NCBI GenBank assembly: GCA_045587385.1
Contig: JAZNCE010000124.1
Location: forward strand, 1-64,000
Length of the DNA stretch: 64,000 nucleotides
Direction: 5' to 3'
Source: SVQP01 sp045587385
Lineage (GTDB): Bacteria > Bacillota > Clostridia > Oscillospirales > CAG-272
Every line of letters starts with the position of its first letter. The stretch's first letter is position 1. Shown here piece by piece: positions 9,513-16,412 of this stretch. The notes beneath the pieces are model-generated. The model was given only the letters and a program-made list of their open reading frames with translations. It ran no database searches and was not told where the DNA came from. A program made the translations under genes and the position numbers.

Positions 9513-11222
9513 ATGGCAATAATGATACCCGAGAAACCCATAGACATACCTATTGGTAGTCACGAAGATGAAATGTTTATCGCATTGTCAAATTTGCCGG
9601 ATGAATATTACGTGTTTCATTCTTTTGTTATAATCAACAATGTAAATGGTGTGCAGTACGAAAGCGAAACCGATTTTATCGTTTTCAATCCGCAAAAAGG
9701 AATCATCTGCATTGAGGCAAAGGCAGGGCAAGTAAAGTGTGAGTCGGGCAAATGGATGTATGGCTCCGGCATAGAAATGAGCCACGGAGGTCCATATAGA
9801 AAGGCTGACTCGGACAAATGGAAACTCCAAAAGTATTTCCAACGCAAAGGCTTGCAAAACCTTTGGGATAAATGCAAAGTGCTTCACGCAGTTTGGTTCC
9901 CGTCAATCACGAGGGCATACTTGAATATGATTCAGATGCCCTCGGATGGAGATAAAAGCATAACCTTGACAAAGGAATCGCTTACCAACATCAAAGAGGA
10001 TATTGATAAAATATTCGATATTCAGTTGCCTGCGAATGTGGAAACGAACTTAAATCAAGCGGAAACTCAAAAGATTTTGTCAATGGTTCTATGCCCGACA
10101 TTCGACTTGGTTCCCGCAGTTGCATCGGAGTTAGCTATCAAGAGAAGTGCGTTTAATCGCTTGCTAAAAGAACAATCGGTTTTGCTTAACTTCCTTGAAG
10201 AACAACCTTATGCAGTTATAAGTGGAGTGGCAGGTACGGGTAAGACGATGATTGCCGTTGAGAAAGCAAGAAGGCATTCTGAACTCGGAGAGAAGGTTTT
10301 GTTCCTCTGTTATAACAGAAAGTTGTGTGACTTCCTTCGCGAGAAGCATATGTGTGAGAATGTTCACTACTATACGATAGACGCGCTTGCTTGCTATATG
10401 TGTAATACTTCAACGGCTGATTACGGTCAATTAGAGAACACTTTGATGGAGATGTATTACTCAGGCGTGTTCCCGTATAAGCACATTATCATTGACGAAG
10501 GACAAGACTTTGGACAAAATCGCATAGAGGAATCAAGTGTGATTCAAACATTGGAAAGCATTGTTTTAAGTGATGAAATCAAGGGCACATTCTACTTGTT
10601 CTACGATAAAAATCAGCTTGTTCAAGGTCGCCAAATCCCGCAGTATATTGCAGACTCGGATTGCAAATTAACCCTATACAAGAATTGCAGAAATACTGAA
10701 AACATAGCTATTACATCTATGCGCCCGCTTGGAAAAGATAAGAAGCCAAAGATGTTCCAAGGCTGCGTTAAGGGCGTGTCGCCCGACATACATATCGCAT
10801 CATCTGAAGCTGATTCTTTGGAGTATCTTAACAAGGTTTTGAAGAAGCTTGCTGATGAAAAATACGAGGACATTGTGATCCTCACTTGCACAACCGAAGA
10901 TCAAAGTTGGCTTTCTACTCATTGTGTCAACGGCAGTTATCCATTCAACAATCGTCAAATCAAGTTCACCTCTTGCCGAAAGTTCAAAGGTCTTGAAGCT
11001 GATGCAATTGTATTGGTTGATGTAACAAGAAGTTCGTTTGACGTGGGAGGCAACAACTTAGTCTTCTATGTTGGTGCATCGCGCGCAAGGTTCCGCCTCA
11101 GCATTATCGTCAATATGAGTGATGATGAGTGCAGATTTGTAAGCGAGATCCTCGGAAATACACTTCAAGGTAAGCCGCCGAAGAAGATGTTAGCAGCATC
11201 GCTTAATGCTTTACTCCAATAA
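9513..11222 (+). CDS. NERD-nuclease domain fused to UvrD-like helicase
   Basis: This 569-aa protein starts with a NERD-like restriction-endonuclease fold (about residues 15-130). TDFIVFNPQKGIICIEAKAG provides the acidic residue and the E-x-K triad expected of PD-(D/E)xK nucleases. It continues with an SF1 helicase core: GVAGTGKT (238-245), IIIDEGQD (about 325-332), YDKNQLVQGRQ, KNCRNT and a final VGASRARFRL (motif VI). The fusion suggests a motor-driven nuclease acting on foreign DNA. GGAGG sits 9 bases upstream of the start. It follows the giant helicase at 12 bases and is therefore part of the same transcription unit. A NERD-helicase is not part of the described Druantia type III pair, which makes this arrangement notable. 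Confidence 0.85.
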   Translation: MAIMIPEKPIDIPIGSHEDEMFIALSNLPDEYYVFHSFVIINNVNGVQYESETDFIVFNPQKGIICIEAKAGQVKCESGKWMYGSGIEMSHGGPYRKADSDKWKLQKYFQRKGLQNLWDKCKVLHAVWFPSITRAYLNMIQMPSDGDKSITLTKESLTNIKEDIDKIFDIQLPANVETNLNQAETQKILSMVLCPTFDLVPAVASELAIKRSAFNRLLKEQSVLLNFLEEQPYAVISGVAGTGKTMIAVEKARRHSELGEKVLFLCYNRKLCDFLREKHMCENVHYYTIDALACYMCNTSTADYGQLENTLMEMYYSGVFPYKHIIIDEGQDFGQNRIEESSVIQTLESIVLSDEIKGTFYLFYDKNQLVQGRQIPQYIADSDCKLTLYKNCRNTENIAITSMRPLGKDKKPKMFQGCVKGVSPDIHIASSEADSLEYLNKVLKKLADEKYEDIVILTCTTEDQSWLSTHCVNGSYPFNNRQIKFTSCRKFKGLEADAIVLVDVTRSSFDVGGNNLVFYVGASRARFRLSIIVNMSDDECRFVSEILGNTLQGKPPKKMLAASLNALLQ

Positions 11223-11267
11223 TACCGCTAAGGGGCAATATACATCTTTTAGCGAAAGGAGGACAAT

Positions 11268-12029
11268 ATGAACTCCCACATTCAAATACCTAAGTGTGTG
11301 TTTAAGGAATTCGCCAAAGACAATAATGGTTTCTTTAAGTATAACATCAAAACTAAAATAATAAGCAGGGGATATCCTAAAACCACCTTAACAGAGGAGG
11401 ATTATTACTCTGAGGAAATGGAGAAAACATTAAACAAAAAAATTGAAACTCCATTAAGACAGTTGCTTGATTTTTCTAAAGAAATCATTGCAATGAATAC
11501 ATCCGTTCCCATAACCGAAGATATTCTCCAAATTGCATTAACATACGCCAAGTCGGTTATCGCAAGAAGTCCAAATTTATATGATTCGGTAATACATCAT
11601 AGCATATATTTTCAATTCACCAACAAACAAAATCAGCATGATGTGACAGCAAGTTATGCAATGAGAGATGAAACACTAAAAAGTTTCTTTGATAAATATG
11701 ATATTTCCTTTATGATAAATCAAACGGCGTGCCCGTTGGTTTTACCAACAAGAGGAATATACGATTTTAGGATAAACAAAGTCCAATGCTTGTGTGTTCC
11801 TATAAATCCAGAATGTGCTATTCTATTTAAGGAAAAAGGAAAGCACATACATGCAGATCAGGAATTGGATAGTGTAATTACCGTTATACCTAATTGTTTG
11901 GAGTCATTTGTTATGCGAATGAATGCATACGCATTTCATAGACAAAAGGGAGATATGAACGGATATGTCATTTGTCATCAAAAAAACATATTAGAATTTC
12001 TTAAGGAAAGCAAAATTGAAACAAATTAG
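11268..12029 (+). CDS. DUF4238-like protein
   Basis: This 253-aa protein begins SHIQIPKCVFKEFA, the H-x-IP-x-x-x-L/F-x-x-F opening of DUF4238 proteins. It continues with a conserved-type segment YYSEEMEKTLNKKIETPLRQLL (about residues 46-67). DUF4238 proteins are of unknown biochemical function and are frequent on mobile islands. There is no signal peptide or membrane segment. A strong AAGGAGG lies upstream of the ATG. The gene is 45 bases after the NERD gene, with only a loose CGCTAA/TTAGCG dyad between them, so it may be co-transcribed with the cassette. A strong terminator follows. Confidence 0.6.
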   Translation: MNSHIQIPKCVFKEFAKDNNGFFKYNIKTKIISRGYPKTTLTEEDYYSEEMEKTLNKKIETPLRQLLDFSKEIIAMNTSVPITEDILQIALTYAKSVIARSPNLYDSVIHHSIYFQFTNKQNQHDVTASYAMRDETLKSFFDKYDISFMINQTACPLVLPTRGIYDFRINKVQCLCVPINPECAILFKEKGKHIHADQELDSVITVIPNCLESFVMRMNAYAFHRQKGDMNGYVICHQKNILEFLKESKIETN

Positions 12030-12037
12030 GGGTGTGT

Positions 12038-12080
12038 CGCCATTTCAGTACAAAGTTGTACCGAAATGGCGGCTTTCTCT
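12038..12080 (+). terminator. Terminator closing the cassette, with a repressor-like dyad in the loop
   Basis: CGCCATTTC (12038-12046) pairs with GAAATGGCG (12063-12071), followed by the T-rich run CTTTCTCTTTTT. The loop carries GTACA-N4-TGTACC (12048-12062). It uses the same half-sites as the operator at 12141-12154, so a second repressor site is possible. Confidence 0.75.
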
Positions 12081-12103
12081 TTTTGAATTTTTCTCAAAAC
12101 CCA

Positions 12104-12132
12104 TTGACAAACTTTCTTTCGTATGCTATAAT
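12104..12132 (+). promoter_or_regulatory. Sigma-A promoter of the LexA-like gene
   Basis: TTGACA (12104-12109) and TATAAT (12127-12132) are both perfect, with a 17-bp spacer. The start codon is at 12176. Confidence 0.9.
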
Positions 12133-12140
12133 TACTACAC

Positions 12141-12154
12141 GGTACATTTGTACC
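12141..12154 (+). promoter_or_regulatory. Probable LexA-like operator
   Basis: GGTACATTTGTACC is an inverted repeat with 6-bp half-sites GGTACA/TGTACC and a 2-bp spacer. It begins 8 bases after the -10 box, at about the transcription start. Binding by the repressor encoded immediately downstream would block initiation (autoregulation, inferred). Confidence 0.65.
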
Positions 12155-12175
12155 TTATGTGGTTTGGAGGCATTT

Positions 12176-12781
12176 ATGAATAAGTGGAGTCCCGAAAGAG
12201 CGGAGGCGATCCGCCAATTTATAGACGAATATTTTATGGAGAACCGTAAGTCACCGACGGTGCGCGACATCGCGGCGGGCACGGGTATTTCTAAAACTTC
12301 TGTGCAGAGATATCTTACCGATATGAAGGAGCACGGCGAGATCGAGTACAATGGTCGCCGTAGCATTGGCACAAATCTCTCGCGCAATATGTTTGAAACA
12401 ACGCCCGCAATTCGATACGATTCTACCGTCTCCTGTGGGTTGCCGAGTGAGCCGAATGTGGAAGAAGCGGACATCATTCCGTTGCCTACCGCGCTTGTCG
12501 GTGACGGAAAGTTTTTCATTCTTACCGCGAAAGGCGATTCAATGACGGGCATCGGAGTTGACGATGGTGATCTCGTTATCGTGCGAGAACAGAATACTTG
12601 CAGGGACGGTGATTATGCAGTTGTCCTTGTTAATGGAACTGAAACGCTGCTTAAAACGATAACTTATCTTCCCGACAAGAAAGCATATTTGCTGCACGCA
12701 GAGAATCCCGATTACGATGATCGTATCGAGCGCAACGTGCAGATTCAAGGAATTGCAACGCAAGTTATAAAGAAACTTTGA
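12176..12781 (+). CDS. LexA-type repressor with S24 self-cleaving protease domain
   Basis: The 201-aa protein has an N-terminal LexA-like winged HTH (about residues 1-65; TVRDIAAGTGISKTSVQRYL) and a C-terminal S24 peptidase. A Cys-Gly scissile pair is visible at C87-G88. The catalytic serine is S122 in GDSMTG and the general-base lysine is K160 in TLLKTI. By analogy with LexA and CI-like repressors, RecA-ssDNA-stimulated self-cleavage would lift repression after DNA damage, coupling element genes to the SOS response. I choose the ATG at 12176 because of TTTGGAGG just upstream and because upstream in-frame codons would lie across the terminator and promoter. The chromosomal LexA may be elsewhere; this copy belongs to the element. 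Confidence 0.88.
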   Translation: MNKWSPERAEAIRQFIDEYFMENRKSPTVRDIAAGTGISKTSVQRYLTDMKEHGEIEYNGRRSIGTNLSRNMFETTPAIRYDSTVSCGLPSEPNVEEADIIPLPTALVGDGKFFILTAKGDSMTGIGVDDGDLVIVREQNTCRDGDYAVVLVNGTETLLKTITYLPDKKAYLLHAENPDYDDRIERNVQIQGIATQVIKKL

Positions 12782-12798
12782 TAACGCTCTGCTTGTCT

Positions 12799-13130
12799 AT
12801 CAGTCTTAGCAAGCACTGCTTTTGGACGTCCAAAAGCCATTCTTGCTAATATGTCCGTTGGTCTTAGCAAGCATCGCGTTTGTCATGACAAACGGTCCAT
12901 CGGTCTCAGCAAGCATCGCCGTTGTGTCCCAAATCCCAACGGAAGATAAAAACACATTCAATGTGTCTGCTTGTCTTAGCAAGCATCGCGGTTGGACGCC
13001 CATAAGGCAACCGAAGAAAAATTATAAGTCACAGCAAGCTGTCTGTCAGTCTTAGCAAGCACTGGATTTGGGCATCCAAATCCGTCTATCAGTCGCAGCA
13101 AGCACTGCTTTTGTCATGACGGACAAAACC
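12799..13130 (+). repeat. Six-unit array of conserved box plus covarying palindrome
   Basis: The 13-mer GTCTTAGCAAGCA (third base pair T/C or G/C varies) begins at 12803, 12861, 12903, 12973, 13049 and 13092, with a degenerate copy near 13028. After each comes CTG or TCG and then an inverted repeat of different sequence: 12819-12836 (18-nt perfect palindrome), 12877-12894 (18-nt perfect palindrome), 12919-12942 (CCGTTG/CAACGG), 12989-13012 (CGGTTG/CAACCG), 13064-13083 (8-bp stem, 4-nt loop) and 13109-13128 (7-bp stem, 6-nt loop). The bases flanking the box also covary: CAGT/ACTG in units 1, 5 and 6, CGGT/ATCG in unit 3, TGGT/ATCG in unit 2. Each unit is thus a pair of hairpins. No coding frame explains the array. 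Its function is unknown. Confidence 0.85.
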
Positions 13131-13148
13131 TTAGGAGGTAAATGTAAT

Positions 13149-13481
13149 TTGAACATCAAAGAAGTATTAAATAGAATGATCGACATCCTCAAGGATAAGC
13201 ATACCACGTGGGTTTATTTAGAGCTTCCACAAATTAACGTTGACGCGCTGCGCAAAAGGATCATTGCGATTCTAAAGGACAAGCACGGCGGTGCAAATAT
13301 GGGATTGGATATCCCCGATGATGAGATCGAAGCGCTTGCCGATGTGCTTCTTCCCGGTGTTATAAAATTCTTTTCTTCGGATGAATGGCGTGTCGAGCTT
13401 GAAGCGTGGAAAAAGGAACAAGATGCGAAAAACAAGTCGTCAGACTTAACAAATGGCAAGATTACATGTAAAGAGGATTAA
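13149..13481 (+). CDS. Small acidic element protein, unknown function
   Basis: I do not recognise this 110-aa protein. I choose the TTG at 13149 because TTAGGAGGT lies 9 bases upstream and because upstream in-frame codons fall inside the hairpin array. Two copies of a short motif are visible, RMIDILKDKH (about residue 9) and RIIAILKDKH (about residue 37), suggesting an internal duplication. The middle part has IPDDEIEALADVLLPG and the C-terminus is charged. There is no membrane segment. It lies 5 bases before the next gene and directly after the array, so it may be expressed under its control. Confidence 0.6.
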   Translation: MNIKEVLNRMIDILKDKHTTWVYLELPQINVDALRKRIIAILKDKHGGANMGLDIPDDEIEALADVLLPGVIKFFSSDEWRVELEAWKKEQDAKNKSSDLTNGKITCKED

Positions 13482-13486
13482 AAATT

Positions 13487-14521
13487 ATGAAAAGTATGAT
13501 TTATTATCCCGGTTTCGAAGTGAAAGATGAAACATGGTTAAAGTTTGCATTGTTGTATTTTGAAGAGTTGCGCCCTATCATTCCGTATATGTGGGTCAAG
13601 GAGGATCGATATCTTTCGCAAACTGCGATAGAAGTAATGAATAATACGAATCTAATTCGACCATATAACCCAGAGTATGAAGAAGGCAACATTGCCTCGA
13701 TCATAGCGTGTGAAGAATTTGAAAAATACTTAAATCATCCCGAAAGGTATTTATCATTCTTTTCACGCTCGCAATCATTAGACTTGGTTAACAATTGGAG
13801 GAGTCCCCGATTTCAAAATTGCCGTTTGTATGAAGGCAAATTTTCTCCAGTGTTTTTTGATTTTTGTTTAGAAAATGGATTGGCAACTCCTTTCGATTAC
13901 GGAATTTTAATTTCGAATGATTTAGCTTTTGCCTATATGAGTTTTTTGGCGGATGTAATTGCAAAGAGACAAGAGCTTGAAATGTTTACAGATGTTAGTA
14001 AATACAATGCTCTGTTAGAAAAAAATGATAGAATCATTAGTCGATCTCAAAATTTGCATTATAAGATTGCAAAAACCCAAATAGAATTTGCGATTCCATG
14101 TAAGATCAAAGATATTCCTATGAGTCAAATTATAAACTTAAGACAAAACAAAGACTTTGAAAATTGTCGAAGAGCTTACACTTACGAGATTGAAAAGTAC
14201 TTAAAAGTTAGAGATGATGATCCTAATATGTCATTTGATTCTCAATTGAAAATTCGCGCAGAAATTGTAAAAATACTACAATCTCTCGGTATTGCCACTG
14301 CATCGCTGTTCCTCTCTTGCTCAAGTGTTGCTTCATTGCTTAATGGAGGTGCCGAACCTACTGCGGCTTTCGCTACTGCCTTCTTGGATGCTTTATCCGT
14401 AAAAGAAGTGCGCGCTGTGCCTCAATATTTAAGAGAGATAAGAAGGAAAACTCAAGCTAACAGATATTTTGGCAAAATCCGAAATAATGTTCCCTCAAAT
14501 TGTTTAGGAAGGAGGGATTGA
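13487..14521 (+). CDS. DUF6236-like element protein
   Basis: This 344-aa protein opens with MIYYPGFEVKDETWLKFALLYFEELRPIIP. The pattern of YYP, a D-E-x-WLK-x-ALLYF block and an R-x-IxP ending is how I recall the DUF6236 family starting, and those proteins are often carried on mobile elements. No catalytic motif is recognised. A hydrophobic stretch near residues 265-290 (ATASLFLSCSSVASLL) may be a membrane-associated or buried helix. The stop codon overlaps the ATG of the recombinase by one base (TGAATG context), so the two are probably co-translated. Function is unknown. Confidence 0.55.
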   Translation: MKSMIYYPGFEVKDETWLKFALLYFEELRPIIPYMWVKEDRYLSQTAIEVMNNTNLIRPYNPEYEEGNIASIIACEEFEKYLNHPERYLSFFSRSQSLDLVNNWRSPRFQNCRLYEGKFSPVFFDFCLENGLATPFDYGILISNDLAFAYMSFLADVIAKRQELEMFTDVSKYNALLEKNDRIISRSQNLHYKIAKTQIEFAIPCKIKDIPMSQIINLRQNKDFENCRRAYTYEIEKYLKVRDDDPNMSFDSQLKIRAEIVKILQSLGIATASLFLSCSSVASLLNGGAEPTAAFATAFLDALSVKEVRAVPQYLREIRRKTQANRYFGKIRNNVPSNCLGRRD

Positions 14522-15971
14522 ATGACAGGAGTAATATACGCTCGCTATTCCTCGGACAATCAGCGCGAGGAATCCATTGAAGGTCAGCTTCGTGAATGTC
14601 AAGCTTTTGCCAAGAAGAATGACATCACTCTGCTTGAGCCATATATAGACCGCGCTTTGTCTGCAAAGACAGACCACCGCCCGAACTTTTTAAAAATGAT
14701 AAAGGATAATGCGGCGAAAAAGTTTGATGTTGTCATTGTATGGAAGCTCGATAGATTTTCGCGCAACCGTGTTGACTCGGCGCACTACAAGTATGTGCTT
14801 CGTAAGAATGGCGTGAAGGTCATATCAGCAACCGAATCCATTTCCGAAGGCTCCGAGGGCATTCTGCTTGAGTCAGTGCTTGAAGGTATCGCCGAATACT
14901 ACTCGGCAGAGCTCTCCGAGAAAGTCGTGCGAGGTCTGACCGAAAATGCACTCAAGTGCAAATACAACGGTGGCACACTTCCCATCGGATACACCGTTGA
15001 TGAAAATCAGTTCTTCCAGATCGATCCCGTTGCCGCACCTGCCGTTCTTGAAGCCTTCAAGAAATACGCCAAGGGCGCAACGATGCAAGAGATCACCGAC
15101 GAGTTGAACATTAAAGGTATCCGCACCGTCAGAGGAACGAAGATCACCCTTAACACCGTGACGCGAATGCTGCACAACCGCCGATACATCGGAGAGTATC
15201 AATATCGCGACGTGGTCATTCCCAACGGAATCCCCGCTATTGTTCCCGTCAAGTTGTTTGAGCAAGTGCAAGAGCGAGCCGCCGCGAACAAGAAGGCGCC
15301 CGCGAAGCACAAAGCCGAGGACGAATATCTGCTAACTACAAAACTCTTCTGTGGTTACTGTAAATGTTTAATGACGGGAGAGAGCGGAACGAGTCATACG
15401 ATGGACGTTCATCGCTATTACAAATGCCGAGGCACACGTAAGGGCGGAATGTGCAAGAAGAAAACGATCAAGAAGAAATGGATTGAGGAGGTAGTTATCC
15501 TGCTCATTCAAAAGTTCATCTTCGATGACGTTCTCCTCGACCGACTCACTGATCGCAAAGCTAAATGCCGAGAGCACCACGCTACCGATTCTCCGTAAGC
15601 AGCTTGCGGAAATAGAAAAAGGCATCGCCAATCTCGTCAACGCCATTCAAGCGGGAATCTTCTCGAACTCAACCAAGCAACGACTTGACGAGCTTGAAGC
15701 CGAAAAGAGCGAGCTCTCGGTTCAGATTCTCAAAGAGGAGATATCGAAGCCCACAATCACAAAAGAAGAAATACTTTACTATCTCACCAAGTACCGCAAG
15801 TTAAATATGAAACAGCTTGACCACCGCCGCCGACTGATCGATAGCTTTGTCAATGCGATCTATATGTTCGACGATTACTTGGTTATTACGTTCAACTACA
15901 AGGAAGGCACAAAAACAATCACCTTTGCCGAAATAGAAGAGGCATTTGGTTCGGATTTATCATCACTCACT

Positions 15972-15981
15972 GCACCAAACA
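15972..15981 (+). repeat. Right attachment-site repeat (attR core)
   Basis: GCACCAAACA is an exact copy of 399-408. It overlaps the left arm of the 20-bp terminator stem that starts at 15973, as expected if the tRNA CCA was originally followed directly by this terminator. Confidence 0.6.
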
Positions 15982-16018
15982 AAAAGCCGAGGATTTTTCC
16001 TCGGCTTTTTGTTTGGTG
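15973..16018 (+). terminator. Displaced tRNA-Leu terminator
   Basis: Positions 15973-15992 pair perfectly over 20 bp with 15999-16018 around ATTTTT. The core GCCGAGG/CCTCGGC is followed by TTTTTG, a strong bidirectional terminator. The left arm begins with CACCAAAC, i.e. a tRNA CCA end plus AAC, so it was probably the original terminator of the tRNA-Leu at 322 before the element inserted. Confidence 0.75.
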
Positions 16019-16162
16019 TGGCTAAGAGGCAAAGCAGGATCTCCTTCGAGCTCGTTGCAAATCGATTGATTTGGAATATGTAATCTCCGTGCTCGATACA
16101 ATAGGGAGCGTCGCATAGCGACGCGAGTCTTTGATAGGTTCTAAGTCCTCTTACCCGCACCA
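16014..16162. repeat. Structured inverted-repeat unit A with tRNA-like right end
   Basis: TGGTGTGGCTAAGAGG (16014-16029) is complementary to CCTCTTACCCGCACCA (16147-16162) at 14 of 16 positions. Inside is a strong hairpin GCGTCGC/GCGACGC (16108-16124). The right end reads GGTTCTAAGTCC...TACCCGCACCA, like the T-arm and acceptor end of a tRNA-Leu, but no complete cloverleaf exists. TACCCGC (16152-16158) would pair perfectly with the acceptor strand of the tRNA at 322. No protein is encoded. It could be a short non-autonomous element, a structured RNA or a tRNA-derived remnant. Confidence 0.5.
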
Positions 16163-16168
16163 AAAAGA

Positions 16169-16198
16169 GCAGGTAGGCTTTTGCCTACCTGCTTTTTT
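16169..16198 (+). terminator. Terminator between structured units A and B
   Basis: GCAGGTAGGC (16169-16178) and GCCTACCTGC (16183-16192) form a perfect 10-bp stem with a TTTT loop, followed by TTTTTT. It sits directly after the tRNA-like CCA end of unit A, so unit A may be, or may once have been, transcribed. Confidence 0.8.
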
Positions 16199-16213
16199 GC
16201 GCGGGTATATAAA

Positions 16214-16347
16214 AAGAGGACTTGAAGGGGAGCGGCAATGAATGACAGCCCGGTGGGCTGTCAGAACCGCGACTGACCGAGGCGCATAGCAAAAGACCGC
16301 ATCAAAACGCGGCTTTTGCGTCGTTGCGCCGAGACTCAAGTCCTCTT
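16214..16347. repeat. Structured inverted-repeat unit B
   Basis: The outer arms AAGAGGACTTGA (16214-16225) and TCAAGTCCTCTT (16336-16347) are perfectly complementary over 12 bp. Inside are two further hairpins. One is GCGG/CCGC (16232-16235, 16267-16270) enclosing GACAGCCC/GGGCTGTC (16244-16262). The other is GGCGCA/TGCGCC (16281-16330) enclosing GCAAAAG-CCGC/GCGG-CTTTTGC. The result is a three-way junction. The right end shares AAGTCCTCTTAC with unit A, so the two belong to one family. No open reading frame is present. Confidence 0.55.
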
Positions 16348-16364
16348 ACACGCCATTCATACAA

Positions 16365-16406
16365 AAACCTCGTAACCAACGCTTGAGTGCATTGATTACG
16401 AGGTTT
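16365..16406 (-). terminator. Terminator of the SulP gene
   Basis: AAACCTCGTAA (16365-16375) pairs with TTACGAGGTTT (16396-16406). On the minus strand the stem ends in a run of T, just beyond the stop of the SulP gene. Confidence 0.75.
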
Positions 16407-16412
16407 ATTTGT

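Larger units (their letters stand above)
405..15981 (+). mobile_element. Integrated genomic island at tRNA-Leu carrying a putative defence cassette
   Basis: The element lies between 10-bp direct repeats at a tRNA-Leu 3' end, carries a large serine recombinase at its right edge, and holds tnpV, an excisionase-like HTH gene and a LexA/S24-type repressor. Its genes are clearly A+T-richer than the housekeeping genes from 37 kb onward. The recombinase reading frame runs across the right repeat and takes its last codons and stop from flanking DNA, which is common for recombinases encoded at an element end. No relaxase, conjugation genes, phage structural genes or replication initiator were recognised, so it looks like a non-conjugative integrated island. 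The exact outer base pairs are inferred. Confidence 0.75.
14522..16025 (+). pseudogene. Large serine recombinase, frameshifted near 15540-15590
   Basis: Frame 1 (14522-15598) encodes a resolvase-type catalytic domain (YARYSSDNQREESIEGQL, catalytic Ser about residue 10; WKLDRFSRNR near 75), a recombinase domain (about 160-265) and a zinc-ribbon segment CGYCKCLM...CRGTRKGGMC. It then stops after an unrelated tail, DRKAKCREHH. The expected coiled-coil and C-terminal part (IAKLNAESTTLPILRKQLAEIEKG to FNYKEGTKTITFAEIEEAFG) continues in another frame from about 15540 to 16025. A single extra base, or two missing bases, would restore one protein of about 500 aa. The last codons after 15981 are read from flanking DNA through the terminator. 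The break could be real, immobilising the island, or a sequencing or assembly error. Confidence 0.8.

Noticed and set aside
12822..13055. 77-aa open frame across the hairpin array
   Set aside because: It has no ribosome site, its composition follows the repeats, and it ends before the real ribosome site at 13132.
12799..13130. CRISPR array
   Set aside because: The repeat is only 13 bp, the spacing is irregular (42 to 76 bp), the intervening DNA is palindromic rather than unique spacer, and no cas genes are nearby.
13068..13148. Upstream extension of the 110-aa gene from ATG 13068
   Set aside because: It would be encoded by the repeat units. A strong AGGAGG at the right distance supports the TTG at 13149 instead.
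15525..15598. Programmed ribosomal frameshift in the recombinase
   Set aside because: I see no slippery sequence with a downstream pseudoknot. Recombinases of this family are normally read in one frame, so a simple indel is more likely.
16014..16162. A second complete tRNA or a tmRNA
   Set aside because: Only the T-arm/acceptor-like 3' end is present. No D-arm, anticodon arm or tag-peptide frame can be folded.
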